The translations under genes and the position numbers were made by a program. A stretch of 64,000 nucleotides of DNA, from positions 372,001 through 436,000 of the forward strand of contig NZ_JABEQD010000003.1 of the NCBI RefSeq assembly GCF_014174395.1. The letters are read 5' to 3'. This document shows positions 52,895-61,956 of this stretch, piece after piece (position 1 is the stretch's first letter; each line of letters opens with the position of its first letter). This stretch comes from Gluconacetobacter aggeris (GTDB lineage Bacteria; Pseudomonadota; Alphaproteobacteria; Acetobacterales; Acetobacteraceae). The notes beneath the pieces are model-generated. The model was given only the letters and a program-made list of their open reading frames with translations, made no database searches and had not been told where the DNA came from.

Positions 52895-53587
52895 ATGCAG
52901 GTTGCCAATCAGCCCGACCAGGGCACAGACATCCTGCGCCAGTCACTGACCTGTCGTCAGTCAACTCCGCTGACGCTCGAACCGGTTTCCACTTCCGACA
53001 CGATCGACATCCTGTCCCGCTTCGAGATCGTGATCGTTCCCGGTCTCGACGATTCTGGCCCCCATCACTGGCAATCAAGGTGGGAGCATTTTCTAGGTCA
53101 GCAGGGCGTTACAATCCACCGGGTCATCCAGACGAATTGGGAACAGCCAAGCTATCCCGCCTGGCGCCGTGGGTTGTGGCACGCTCTGGCAGTCTGCCGG
53201 CGCCCAACGATCCTGGTTGCACACAGCCTCGGCGCCGTCCTGGCCGCCCGCTGGGCCAGCGAGTGTCCCATGGAACCTGTCTCGGGTGCATTTCTGGTAG
53301 CCCCGGCTGACGTGGAACAGTATTCTGGGCCGGATGCCGGGCGAGTTTCCGATTTCGGCCCACTGCCGGCCGATCGCCTACCATTCCCGTCAATCCTGGT
53401 TGCGAGCCGCAACGATGAATGGCTGACCATGCAGCGCGCACGCGCCATGGCGCGTCAGTGGGGATCGACAATGCTCGATGTCGGTCAACTCGGGCATATC
53501 GGCAATAGATCGGACGTCGGACTATGGCCGGCTGGCTTGTCCGCCCTTGCCGACCTGGCGCGCTCATTGTCCGGCATCTCTGCCTGA
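52895..53587 (+). CDS. RBBP9/YdeN-family alpha/beta hydrolase
   Basis: A 230-aa serine hydrolase. The RBBP9/YdeN signature is clear: IVIVPGLDDSGPHHWQSRWE, nucleophile Ser111 in VAHSLGAVLAARWA, PFPSILVASRNDEW with the Asp, and catalytic His in DVGQLGHIGNRSDVG. About 40 extra residues precede the fold. AGGAGG eight bases upstream of ATG 52895 makes the start firm. It lies 41 bases after the ATP-grasp gene. Members are small esterase/amidase-like enzymes; the substrate is unknown. Confidence 0.88.
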   Translation: MQVANQPDQGTDILRQSLTCRQSTPLTLEPVSTSDTIDILSRFEIVIVPGLDDSGPHHWQSRWEHFLGQQGVTIHRVIQTNWEQPSYPAWRRGLWHALAVCRRPTILVAHSLGAVLAARWASECPMEPVSGAFLVAPADVEQYSGPDAGRVSDFGPLPADRLPFPSILVASRNDEWLTMQRARAMARQWGSTMLDVGQLGHIGNRSDVGLWPAGLSALADLARSLSGISA

Positions 53588-53750
53588 TCGTTGACGGGTC
53601 CACATCCCACAGCGATGGGAGCGAACCTCTCAGTCCTGCCCTTCGCCATCTGATGAACCAACGCATTTTACCATGATACAGGGCGTTCTTGCAGTGCATG
53701 ACGTGAAGCCCAAATTTTCTCCCGAGTCCATAACATGGAAAGCCGAAACA

Positions 53751-54311
53751 ATGAGCCGACTGACGATCTATCATGACGATGCGCCCCAGACGAAGCTGCT
53801 CGACATTACGCAGCCGCGTCTAATTGCCGAGACACTGCGGCCTGTCGGCATTCGTTTCGAGCGCTGGGAAACACCGGTCGTACTGCCCGCAGACGCGGAG
53901 CCAGAAGCTGTGCTGGGAGCCTATCGGCCTTATCTGGACGGCCTGATGGGAGAAACAGGCGCGGGTTCGGCAGATATGATACGCATCAATGCGAACACAC
54001 CCAATCTGCCCGCCCTGCGGGACAAGTTCCTGTCCGAACATACGCACTTCGAGGACGAAGTGCGCTTCTTCGTCCATGGCCAAGGGACTTTCGTCTTGCA
54101 TATCGATGGCAAGGTCTATTCGATCCTCTGCACGCAGGGCGATCTAATCTCCGTCCCGGCCGGCATTCCGCACTGGTTCGATGCCGGACTCTCACCAGAT
54201 GTCGTGGCCCAGCGCATCTTCACCAACACCACCGGCTGGATCGCGCACTACACCGGGGACGAGATCGCGCGTCGTTTTCCGACGGAAATCCCGCAAACAA
54301 CCCCGGCATAA
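53751..54311 (+). CDS. mtnD: Acireductone dioxygenase
   Basis: A 186-aa ARD-family cupin. Metal ligands His97, His99, Glu103 (EHTHFEDEVRFF) and His141 (GIPHWFDAG) are all present, and the length is normal. The enzyme converts acireductone to 2-oxo-4-methylthiobutanoate plus formate (Fe form) in methionine salvage. No other methionine-salvage genes (mtnA, B, C) are in the window. ATG 53751 gives the standard N-terminus; a start at 53673 would add 26 non-conserved residues. It is 163 bases past the hydrolase. In this island it would recycle the methylthio group. Confidence 0.92.
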   Translation: MSRLTIYHDDAPQTKLLDITQPRLIAETLRPVGIRFERWETPVVLPADAEPEAVLGAYRPYLDGLMGETGAGSADMIRINANTPNLPALRDKFLSEHTHFEDEVRFFVHGQGTFVLHIDGKVYSILCTQGDLISVPAGIPHWFDAGLSPDVVAQRIFTNTTGWIAHYTGDEIARRFPTEIPQTTPA

Positions 54312-54423
54312 ACTCAGCGCGGTTCAATTCTACCGGTTCGAGGCTTACTTCTGGGCGAGGATCATCCATCGGCACCCAAAGTCGCTCAATCCTTAGGGAT
54401 ACTCTCAGAATCTGGCTTTGATG

Positions 54424-55548
54424 CTACCGCTCCAGGTTCGCATCATGAAGGGGTGGTAAAGGTATATAGCGCGCGTTGTTGATGTTATCGACGCCGATAT
54501 CCGCCGTCATTGTCTTCGTCAGGTCGTAATGCACATGCAGGTCGGCGACCAGGAACGCGTCGAAGGCGCCAAACACGTTGGCGATCCGGTCGGTATTGTC
54601 CAACGTCGAATACATCTTGCCCTGGTACCGCAGCGCCCCGGTCAGATCCAGCCGCTTCGTCGCGTGCCACGTCAGTTGCAGCGTATCGCGCCATGCCGGC
54701 ACATAGGGCACGTGCTTGCCGGTCGCGGTGGTGCCGCTGGTGCTGGAGAAGCCAGGGTCGGACAGGATGCGGGAATCGACATAAGTGACGCTGTTCGTCA
54801 GATCCAGGCCGCTGCCGAACAGGCTGCGTTTCTGGAGCACGAACTCGACACCACGATTGCGGATTTCAGTCACATTCTGGTTGGTGGTGACATAGATCTG
54901 ATTCATCAGCGTCATCTGCGAGATCAGGGCATCATGCGTGTTTTCCTGGAACAGCGACAGCCGGACCAGGCTGTCCGCGGCGCGGCGTTCGATCACCGCC
55001 TCGCCGGACAGCACGCGTTCGGGGCGCAGGTTCGCGTTCGGTACCGCATAGGTCGGGCCGGTAGCGACGATCTGATACAGTTCCGACACGGTGGGGAAGC
55101 GCCACGCCTCGCCGAACGACAATTTCGCCTGCCAACGCGGATCGATCTCCCACGTTAGTGTCGCCTTGGGTGAGAAATGGGCGTCGGTCACACGCGGCTG
55201 CGCCCGGCCAACCGTTCCGGCCAGATTATAACCGTTCGACGCCTGCCAGAATTCCATCCGGCCGCCGACGGTCAGCGTCCAGCCCGGCAGAAAATGCCAT
55301 GCATCCTTCTTCTGCCTGACCAGCAGTTCGAGGGCACGGAAGCGGCGCCCGCCCGCCGGCACCTCGAACGTGCCAGTTTCCGCGCCGTCCGCATCGAGAA
55401 CCGGCCGCACGTTGAGGCTCTGCAACAGCCCGCGCCGCGCGATGTCGCCGGCCTTCACCCGGCGGACATTGGCCTGCGACAGCACCAACCTGTTGAAGGG
55501 AATATCACGGGACGAACTGAGGGTGATTTTCTGGATGGCGCTTGTCAT
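54424..55548 (-). CDS. ParB-TonB-receptor chimera (5' ParB fragment fused to 3' barrel of a receptor)
   Basis: A 374-aa open frame made of two unrelated parts. Residues 1-80 (MTSAIQKITLSSSRDIPF..., VLSQANVRRVKAG, LLQSLNVRPVLDADG, FEVPAGGRRFRALELL) are the start of a plasmid-type ParB/Spo0J-like nuclease-domain protein, itself missing about ten residues after VKAG. From about residue 81 (KDAWHFLPGWTLTVGGRM..., base about 55308) it is the C-terminal half of a TonB-receptor barrel (FGEAWRFPTVSELYQIV, NLRPERVLSGEAVIERR, DIGVDNINNARYIPL). It has no signal peptide or plug, so it cannot be a working receptor and may best be seen as a pseudogene kept open by chance. Confidence 0.85.
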   Translation of the reverse strand: MTSAIQKITLSSSRDIPFNRLVLSQANVRRVKAGDIARRGLLQSLNVRPVLDADGAETGTFEVPAGGRRFRALELLVRQKKDAWHFLPGWTLTVGGRMEFWQASNGYNLAGTVGRAQPRVTDAHFSPKATLTWEIDPRWQAKLSFGEAWRFPTVSELYQIVATGPTYAVPNANLRPERVLSGEAVIERRAADSLVRLSLFQENTHDALISQMTLMNQIYVTTNQNVTEIRNRGVEFVLQKRSLFGSGLDLTNSVTYVDSRILSDPGFSSTSGTTATGKHVPYVPAWRDTLQLTWHATKRLDLTGALRYQGKMYSTLDNTDRIANVFGAFDAFLVADLHVHYDLTKTMTADIGVDNINNARYIPLPPLHDANLER

Positions 55549-55812
55549 GGCGGGAAACTCCGCGACGGACGGCCGGAAGACCCTCTCCCAGCCTCGAAAT
55601 CCATCGCGCCCCCCCCCTCCCCTCTTCCTCCACCCAGGCTTCCCACCCGCGCGTCCTCTCACTCCATACGAATTCATTTGTCAGCAATGGCAGAAAGAAC
55701 CATCACGATTCATCTCAGATCCGCACCACCAAACCCCGAGACTAAACACCTCGCGCGGAGGAATGAATCCTGGCAGGGCAAACCAGACTTCAGAACGCGC
55801 AATGACGCCCGG
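55549..55812. other. 264-base gap with C-rich tract
   Basis: Between two minus-strand genes. It contains a long C/T-rich run (about 55607-55650). No promoter or gene recognised. Confidence 0.35.
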
Positions 55813-57279
55813 TCATAGAGAGGCCATCAGGGAAAAAACTCTGTCGATTTCCTGATCATCGATTTCGCCATAGCCGTGCGAGATGATGCGCGCGTTTATG
55901 GGCGACTTCATGTCCGAAGCCGGGACCAGCGGGTAGCGGCCCGGAACATAGATCCCAGCTTCGGCGGCGCGCGCGACGAAGATGGCCGTGTCGGGCCATT
56001 GTTCGGGAAGAAGCCAGCTCATCCTCGGCGCTTTGCCGGTGCCGACGGGCGTGACCTCGCCCAGATGGCGGCGCTGTGTGTCGAGAACCACCTGGCGGCG
56101 GCGCATCATCACCGTTCGGGTGCGGCGCAGGAGCTGGTCCAGTTCTCCGCTGTCGATCAGGCGGGCGAGGGCTTCCTGCTCCAGCCAGGGGAGGCCGTTA
56201 TCCATGAGGAGCTTGGTCTCGATCACCGCCTGGAGTTCCGCCCACGGCACGACGAGATAGCCGAGCATGACGCCGCCGCCCAGCGTCGGCGCGAACAGCC
56301 CCGCATGGATGACGCCCTGCCCGCCGCCGAGCGACAGCAGGGACGGCGGATCGTCATCGAGGCTGAGCAGGTCGTACATCGATTCCTCGACGACCAGCGT
56401 TCCGGCCGCGCGCGCGGCGGCCAGGAGCTGGCGCCTGCGGCCGAGCGGCAGCGTGACGTTAAGCGGGACGTGGCAGCCCGGATTGACCACCGCGAGCCCC
56501 ACGCCGTCGAACGAGGCGTCGTGCAGGTTGATCCCGTGTTCATCGACCGGCACCGGGCGGACGCCCTCGCCGAATGCCGCGTAGAGGCGGCGTTTGCCGA
56601 CATAGCAGGGATCTTCCAGCATCACGCTCCGGCCGGGCCGCAGCAGCGCCCTGGCGATGATCGAATGTGCCTGCTGGAGTCCGGCGACGACAATGACCTG
56701 CCGGGCGTCGACCGGCAGGCCGTGCCGGGCGGTCAGCCAACGGGCCAGCGTTTCGCGCAGGAAGGGTAGGCCGGCATTGGGCTGGAATTGGCCGCCGCCC
56801 CGCCAGCCGTCATGGGCCAGGAGGCGCTGGACGACCCGGCGCCATTCGCGGGCGCGATAAAGCGGCATGTTGGAGCCGAAGCCGAGGCTGAGCGGCACCG
56901 CCTGGAGCGGCCTGTGCTGGCTGTCATCGACGAAGGCCGGATCGAGCGCTGAACGGGCCGGGCGCGGGCGCCGGCTTTCCCCGGCCTCGAGCCCCGCGGA
57001 CGGATTGGTGATGGCCTGCCGGGCGCCCGGCGGCATGCGATGGACGAACGTGCCGCTGGAGGAGCGGGCCTCGACATAGCCTTCGGCCTCCAGGCGCTCA
57101 TAGGCCAGGACGACGGTGTTGCGCGACACGCACCAGCGGGCGGCGCTTTCCCGCACGCTGGGCAGTCTCTGTCCCGGACGCAGACCGCCTTCCGCGATCG
57201 CCGTGATGAACTGGCGGACGATCTGTTCCTGCAAATTGTCGTCCGCACCCCGGTCCAGGGACGGAAGGAAGGCCTTCAT
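55813..57279 (-). CDS. MocR-type GntR/aminotransferase transcriptional regulator lacking the PLP lysine
   Basis: A 488-aa MocR-family regulator. The GntR winged-helix is at residues 15-82 (QIVRQFITAIAEGGLRPGQRLPSVRESA; VSRNTVVLAYERLEAEGYV). The class I aminotransferase-like domain follows from about 125 (QPNAGLPFLRETLARWL, VVAGLQQAHSIIARALLRPGRSVMLEDPCYVG, NPGCHVPLNVTLPLGRRRQLL). The usual SFSK-x-L-x-P-G-L-R-x-GYLVVP segment reads GLFAPTLGGGVMLGYLVVP (327-345), so the Schiff-base Lys is absent (Ala/Pro there), and the EDDYD motif reads EESMYD. It is divergent from the TonB receptor operon at 57492, which it probably controls with a ligand other than, or non-covalently bound, PLP. Confidence 0.88.
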   Translation of the reverse strand: MKAFLPSLDRGADDNLQEQIVRQFITAIAEGGLRPGQRLPSVRESAARWCVSRNTVVLAYERLEAEGYVEARSSSGTFVHRMPPGARQAITNPSAGLEAGESRRPRPARSALDPAFVDDSQHRPLQAVPLSLGFGSNMPLYRAREWRRVVQRLLAHDGWRGGGQFQPNAGLPFLRETLARWLTARHGLPVDARQVIVVAGLQQAHSIIARALLRPGRSVMLEDPCYVGKRRLYAAFGEGVRPVPVDEHGINLHDASFDGVGLAVVNPGCHVPLNVTLPLGRRRQLLAAARAAGTLVVEESMYDLLSLDDDPPSLLSLGGGQGVIHAGLFAPTLGGGVMLGYLVVPWAELQAVIETKLLMDNGLPWLEQEALARLIDSGELDQLLRRTRTVMMRRRQVVLDTQRRHLGEVTPVGTGKAPRMSWLLPEQWPDTAIFVARAAEAGIYVPGRYPLVPASDMKSPINARIISHGYGEIDDQEIDRVFSLMASL

Positions 57280-57491
57280 GGGGTTACCTCATGCTTACTC
57301 ACTATTTTATACCGTTATATCTGTACCCATGTAAAATTTAATCACTGTCCCTATGATGTTTTTTGGCCTCCACTACACTACGTTTCGTTGTTGTTTATGT
57401 GAAAAGGCATACACAAGTGTCCAATACCGTCCGGCACTTCTATCCCACGTTCCAGAACCGGAGAGGACGCCTGCACGCGCCCCGTCCCGGC
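57280..57491. promoter_or_regulatory. Divergent promoter region MocR / TonB operon
   Basis: A 212-base spacer with an AT-rich core (about 57296-57360) between the divergent MocR and receptor genes. This is the expected binding region of the regulator; no specific direct repeat was assigned by eye. Confidence 0.45.
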
Positions 57492-59837
57492 ATGGGCAGG
57501 CAGAGGGGAATGACGCCTGCCGCGCGCATTCTGGTGTGTGGTACGGTGCTTGTCGGCCTGTCCTGCCCCATTGCCCGGGCGGATACGCCGGCCCGGAAAG
57601 ATGGCCATCGCCAGCCGCCGGCCCCCAAAGCCGCGACGACGGAGAAGAATCCACAGAACCATGGTGTGGAAACCGTCATGGTGACGGCGAACCGGCGGTC
57701 GCAGGATATCCAGAAAGTCGCCGGCACCGTCACCGCCATCAGCGCGCAGACGATTGCCCGCCAGCATCTGGACAGCGCGGCGGATGTCGCCGCGTTCGCG
57801 CCCAATGCGCTTGGCTACAATTTCGACGGGCGGCTGCGGCCGCGCTATTATATTCGCGGGGTCGGCAACGGAAACCAGGCGAACAACGCGGTGGGCGCCG
57901 TCGCGGTCTATGCCGATGACGTCTATCTGAACAGCCTTGCCTTCCAGGGATTCCCGCTCTTCGACCAGGCACAGGTGGCGGTGCTGAACGGGCCGCAGGG
58001 TACGCTCTGGGGCAAGAACGCGACGGCCGGGGCGATCCAGTTTACTTCGCACCGCCCGGAATTCGGCGAGAGCGGCCATGCGCAGGTCGATTTCGGCAAT
58101 TACGGGCAGAAACGCGGCGAACTGGTGTTCAACACGCCCGTGGTGAAGGACAGGCTCGCCGTTCGGCTTTCGGTCCGCGATGAAAACCAGGATGGCTGGG
58201 CGCACAACCTGTACAGCGGCAAGCGCGTGGGGACGTTCGGCGATTTCGCCACCCGCTTCCAGGCGTTGTGGAAGCCCACCGACGCGCTGGAATTTCTGCT
58301 GAACCTGCATGTGCGCGACATGCAGGGTACGAACGTGCCCTATTACAGCGCCCGTGGCACGTCGGTCTATTCACCGCTGGTCATCGGCAGCCGGGACCAT
58401 ACGAACACCAACGTCAACGGACGCCAGGCGCTGGTGTCGGAAGGGGTGTCGCTTCATACCATCTGGCATCCGGGCCATGGGCTGACCTTCACCGCGATTA
58501 CTTCTTTCGACAATGCCGAGCGCCGGGTATCGGGCGACGGGGATTATACGCCGATGGAATACAGCCGGTCGTACGACAAGCTGCACCCCACGCAGGTGAG
58601 CCAGGAATTCCGCCTGGCGTCCGATCCGCGCCGGCGCATTTCCTGGATCGCGGGGGCCTATTATTTCCACGAGAACCTGAACGACAGCTACGCCACGGCG
58701 ACATTGCCGCCCGGTGCCGTCACCACGCCCACGATCATCGGCCAGCCGGCATGGGCGGGCACGCATTATACCCAGACGACCGACAGTTTCGCGCTGTTCG
58801 CCAATACCACGATCCATGTGGTGAAGTGGTTCCAGATCGCGGGCGGCGTGCGGTGGACGCATGACCACCTGCATCTGGACCTCGACAGCCGGCAGGCGCT
58901 GTATCCCGTCTCGTTCGCGGCCAATCCGGCGAACTGGTGGAACGCCGCCAGCGTCGGCAGCGGGATTGCGACGATCGACGCCTATCATGGGGCGCGGAAC
59001 TGGTCGAATGTCAGTTTCGACGTCGAGCCGCAATTCCTGATCGCCGAGCATCAGATGCTCTATGTGCGGATCGCGGACGGATACCGGTCAGGCATCTTCA
59101 ATACCCAGATCACGCCCAATCCGGTCAATCGCGGCGGGGCGCCGTTGCAGAAGGCAGCACCGGTCAGTCCGGAAACCCTTATTTCCTATGAGGGCGGATA
59201 CAAGGGGAGCTGGTTCGATCGTCGCCTGATGCTGAGCGCCGACGGCTTCTATTCGCAGTACAACAACATCCAGACATCGTGGACCGCGACCGACGCGGCG
59301 ACGAAGGCGACCGTGCTGGCACTGACGAACGCGGCGTCGGGCAAGTCCTATGGCGGGGAGTTCTCGTTCCAGGCCCGGCCGGTCGAGGACCTGACCCTTT
59401 CGGGCAATGTCGGCGTGCTGCGGACGGAGTTCACCCGCTTTGCAGCACCCGCCGGTACCACCGGGGCTACCAACCTGACGGGGAACGAGTTTGCCCGCGC
59501 GCCGCACCAGACGGCCAATATCGCGGCCGACTGGGACTTCCGCACGCCCATCGGCAATGGCTCGGTGGGCACGCGGTGGAACTATACCGGCCATTATTAC
59601 TACCTCGTGTCCAACGAGACCGCATCGGCGCTCCAGCAGCGGGCGGTATGGCTGGGGGATGTCCATGCCTCGTTCCGCCCCGGCAACAGCCGGTGGGAGA
59701 TCAGCGGCATCGTCAACAACGTCGCGGGTGCGCGCTACCTGGTGCAGGTGCTGCCGTACTCGGCCACGTCGCAGACCTTTACCTACCAGTACGGCGCGTC
59801 GCGCATGTTCCTGCTGTCCGCCCGTGCCGATTTCTGA
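57492..59837 (+). CDS. TonB-dependent outer-membrane receptor
   Basis: A 781-aa receptor from ATG 57492 (ATG 57510, directly after GAGGGGA, is an alternative giving 775 aa). Signal peptide TPAARILVCGTVLVGLSCPIARA/DT; TonB-box-like VETVMVTANRR; plug with YYIRGVGNGNQANN, VAVYADDVYLNSLAFQGFPLFDQ and VLNGPQGTLWGKNATAGAIQF, the form common in sphingomonad-type receptors; barrel ending LLSARADF. It heads a plus-strand operon with amidohydrolase, DszB-like, MFS and DszC-like genes (10-base gap to the next), so its ligand is probably an aromatic or alkyl sulfur compound. Confidence 0.91.
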   Translation: MGRQRGMTPAARILVCGTVLVGLSCPIARADTPARKDGHRQPPAPKAATTEKNPQNHGVETVMVTANRRSQDIQKVAGTVTAISAQTIARQHLDSAADVAAFAPNALGYNFDGRLRPRYYIRGVGNGNQANNAVGAVAVYADDVYLNSLAFQGFPLFDQAQVAVLNGPQGTLWGKNATAGAIQFTSHRPEFGESGHAQVDFGNYGQKRGELVFNTPVVKDRLAVRLSVRDENQDGWAHNLYSGKRVGTFGDFATRFQALWKPTDALEFLLNLHVRDMQGTNVPYYSARGTSVYSPLVIGSRDHTNTNVNGRQALVSEGVSLHTIWHPGHGLTFTAITSFDNAERRVSGDGDYTPMEYSRSYDKLHPTQVSQEFRLASDPRRRISWIAGAYYFHENLNDSYATATLPPGAVTTPTIIGQPAWAGTHYTQTTDSFALFANTTIHVVKWFQIAGGVRWTHDHLHLDLDSRQALYPVSFAANPANWWNAASVGSGIATIDAYHGARNWSNVSFDVEPQFLIAEHQMLYVRIADGYRSGIFNTQITPNPVNRGGAPLQKAAPVSPETLISYEGGYKGSWFDRRLMLSADGFYSQYNNIQTSWTATDAATKATVLALTNAASGKSYGGEFSFQARPVEDLTLSGNVGVLRTEFTRFAAPAGTTGATNLTGNEFARAPHQTANIAADWDFRTPIGNGSVGTRWNYTGHYYYLVSNETASALQQRAVWLGDVHASFRPGNSRWEISGIVNNVAGARYLVQVLPYSATSQTFTYQYGASRMFLLSARADF

Positions 59838-59847
59838 GAGGTTTTCC

Positions 59848-60924
59848 ATGAGCAGCACACGCCCTGTCATCGACCTGCATGCCCACTGGTTCCCGCCCTC
59901 CACGCTAGAGATTCTGGGCCGGCGGACGGAGGCGCCGCGCATCGGCACGGCGAACGGCGCGCTGGCCATCTGGCGCACCGGGGCCGGTGCGGGGGCCGGT
60001 GGGGCCTTTCCGCTGGGGCCGCAATGGCATGATGTCGACCGGCGCCTGGCGCATCTGGATGATGCCGGGATCGTGCATCAGCTTCTGTCCTGGCCGACGA
60101 CGCTGGGGGTGGATGCCGCCCTGCCCGCCGAGGCCACGCGCGACCTGTGGTCGGCCTGGAACGACGACACGGCGGCGCTGATCCGGCGCCATCCTGACCG
60201 CTTCAGCGCGGTGGCCGCCCTGAGCACGAGCGATATCGGCTGGTCGGTGCGCGAGCTTGAGCGCGCGCATGGCAGGCTGGGGCTGATCGGCGGCGTGCTG
60301 CCGGTCAACGGCTTCTTTTCCCGCGCCTCCGCCGAGCAGTTCCGCCCGCTGCTGGAAGCTGCCCAGGCGCATCGCAGCCATCTGTACCTGCATACGGGTT
60401 TTGCCAATCCGGCCATTACCGGGCAGCCGCCCGATATCGTCCATGGTGACAATGACGGCATCCGCTGGGTGATCGATAACGGCTTTCACTTCGCCTCGGC
60501 GGTGGCGACGCTGGCCTTTACCGATTTTCTCGACCCCTTCCCCGACGTCACGATCCAGATCGCGATGCTGGGCGGATCGGGGCTGGGGGCGCTGGCGGCC
60601 GAGCAGGCCGAAGTGTCGCCGCGTATCGAAATCGGTCCGCTGCGCCGGCATTTCCGGCAGATCTGGCTGGATACCGGGGCGGCGGGCAGCGGCACCGCCG
60701 CCGTGGCCGCCGCGATCCGCGTGCTGGGAGCGCAGCGCATCGTCTTCGGCTCGGACTATGCCCCCCTGCCCGACGCGGTGCCGACGCTGGAGCGGGTGCG
60801 TGCCGCCACGGCGACCGACCCGGACAGCCAGGACGCCGTGCTGTTCGGCAATGCGCGCGCGCTGCTGGCGCGGCACGGACATCTGCCCGCATCCCTTTCC
60901 TGGCTCAAGGAGCAAACATCATGA
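59848..60924 (+). CDS. Amidohydrolase-family protein (ACMSD-like metal-dependent hydrolase/decarboxylase)
   Basis: A 358-aa TIM-barrel amidohydrolase of the amidohydrolase-2/ACMSD group. Metal-site HxH in IDLHAHWFPP near the N-terminus; SHLYLHTGFANP with a later His; conserved FGSDYAPLPDAVPTLERV near the C-terminus with the metal Asp. Members decarboxylate aromatic acids or hydrolyse C-C/C-N bonds in the cytoplasm. GAGAGG precedes ATG 59848. Its stop overlaps the start of the DszB-like gene (ATGA), so the two proteins are coupled and probably act in one pathway. Confidence 0.86.
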   Translation: MSSTRPVIDLHAHWFPPSTLEILGRRTEAPRIGTANGALAIWRTGAGAGAGGAFPLGPQWHDVDRRLAHLDDAGIVHQLLSWPTTLGVDAALPAEATRDLWSAWNDDTAALIRRHPDRFSAVAALSTSDIGWSVRELERAHGRLGLIGGVLPVNGFFSRASAEQFRPLLEAAQAHRSHLYLHTGFANPAITGQPPDIVHGDNDGIRWVIDNGFHFASAVATLAFTDFLDPFPDVTIQIAMLGGSGLGALAAEQAEVSPRIEIGPLRRHFRQIWLDTGAAGSGTAAVAAAIRVLGAQRIVFGSDYAPLPDAVPTLERVRAATATDPDSQDAVLFGNARALLARHGHLPASLSWLKEQTS

Positions 60925-61952
60925 CCGCGCCTGTCATTTCCTATACGCGCTGCCCATCCGTGCCGACCGTCAGTGCGATCGCCCAGGCGCGCGGCCTGCT
61001 GGAAGACGAGTTCCGCGACGAGCGCGACGTGCGGTTCGCCTTCAAATCGGTCGGGTTTTCGCCCCAGATCGCCTACGGCCATGACGAGCGTTTCTGGATC
61101 CGCAATGCGGGCCATGCGCCGGCCGTGTGGAAGCGCAGCCAGGGCGTGGACTGCAAGGTGGTCGGGCTGGCGTTTCTCGACGGGCGCTATCCGGTTCTCT
61201 CGCTGCACCGGTCGGGCCTTGACCGGGTGGAGGAGCTGCGGGGGCGGAAGCTGGCGGTGTTCCATAATCCCGACAGCCCGTTCGACCTGATGGTGGCCCA
61301 GCAGCTCAAGATCTATCGCGTGGCGCTGCAACAGGCGGGACTGACGCTGGAGGATGTGGACCTCGTCTATATCCCGCGCCGGTTCAGCCCGGCTGTCGCC
61401 AAGGGGGGCTTTCTGCGCTTTGCGTTCCAGACCGCGCTGGAAGCGCTGGAGAGTGGTGCCGTGGACGCGGTGACAGCCTCGATTCCGCCCGATGGCGGGT
61501 TCTATCCGCTTTTGAACGTGCTGTACGATACCCGCCTGGCGCCCGACCTGACCGCGCGCGTGCATCCGTCGGTCCTGCGCGGGCTGGTGGTGAGCGGGCC
61601 GCTGCTCGAAGAGCGGCGGGACCTGGTGGTGCGTGTCGTCGCGCGGCTGATCGAGGCGTCGGACTGGGCGGCGTCGGCGCCGATCGCGGCCGTGCGGGCG
61701 CTGGCCGCCGACCTGCATCAGGAACCGGAAAGCCTGACGGCGGTGTACGAGAACATTCCGCAGGGCATTCGCCTCTCGCTTGAAGACGCCTATGTCGAGA
61801 CGCTGGCGGTGCAGAAGGCGTTTCTGCTCGAACAGAAGCTGATCGAACGGGATTTCGACCTGGAAGGCTGGATCGACCGGGACATTCTGGCCGAGGCCGC
61901 TTCGCTGCTGCGCGCGCGCGATGCCGCCGTGCCTGCCGACGTGGAAACGTAA
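60921..61952 (+). CDS. DszB-like cytoplasmic desulfinase (SBP-fold enzyme)
   Basis: A 343-aa protein with the periplasmic-binding-protein fold but no signal peptide. Its start ISYTRCPSVPTVSAIAQARGLLED aligns with the DszB segment around its catalytic cysteine (TYSNCPVPNALLTASESGFLDA, Cys27); Cys11 is the equivalent. Arg61 (FWIRNAGHAP) matches DszB Arg70, and His54 is near the position of DszB His60, though shifted by three. The C-terminal QKAFLLEQKLIERDFDLEGWI parallels QFLLTNNLLQEPVALDQWA. DszB hydrolyses an aryl sulfinate to sulfite; a desulfinase role is the best reading. Alternatively it is an unusual cytoplasmic binding protein. Confidence 0.75.
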   Translation: MTAPVISYTRCPSVPTVSAIAQARGLLEDEFRDERDVRFAFKSVGFSPQIAYGHDERFWIRNAGHAPAVWKRSQGVDCKVVGLAFLDGRYPVLSLHRSGLDRVEELRGRKLAVFHNPDSPFDLMVAQQLKIYRVALQQAGLTLEDVDLVYIPRRFSPAVAKGGFLRFAFQTALEALESGAVDAVTASIPPDGGFYPLLNVLYDTRLAPDLTARVHPSVLRGLVVSGPLLEERRDLVVRVVARLIEASDWAASAPIAAVRALAADLHQEPESLTAVYENIPQGIRLSLEDAYVETLAVQKAFLLEQKLIERDFDLEGWIDRDILAEAASLLRARDAAVPADVET

Positions 61953-61956
61953 GACG

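Noticed and set aside
54424-55548. Functional TonB receptor or functional ParB
   Set aside because: It lacks signal peptide, TonB box and plug on one side and most of the ParB protein on the other, so neither function is possible.
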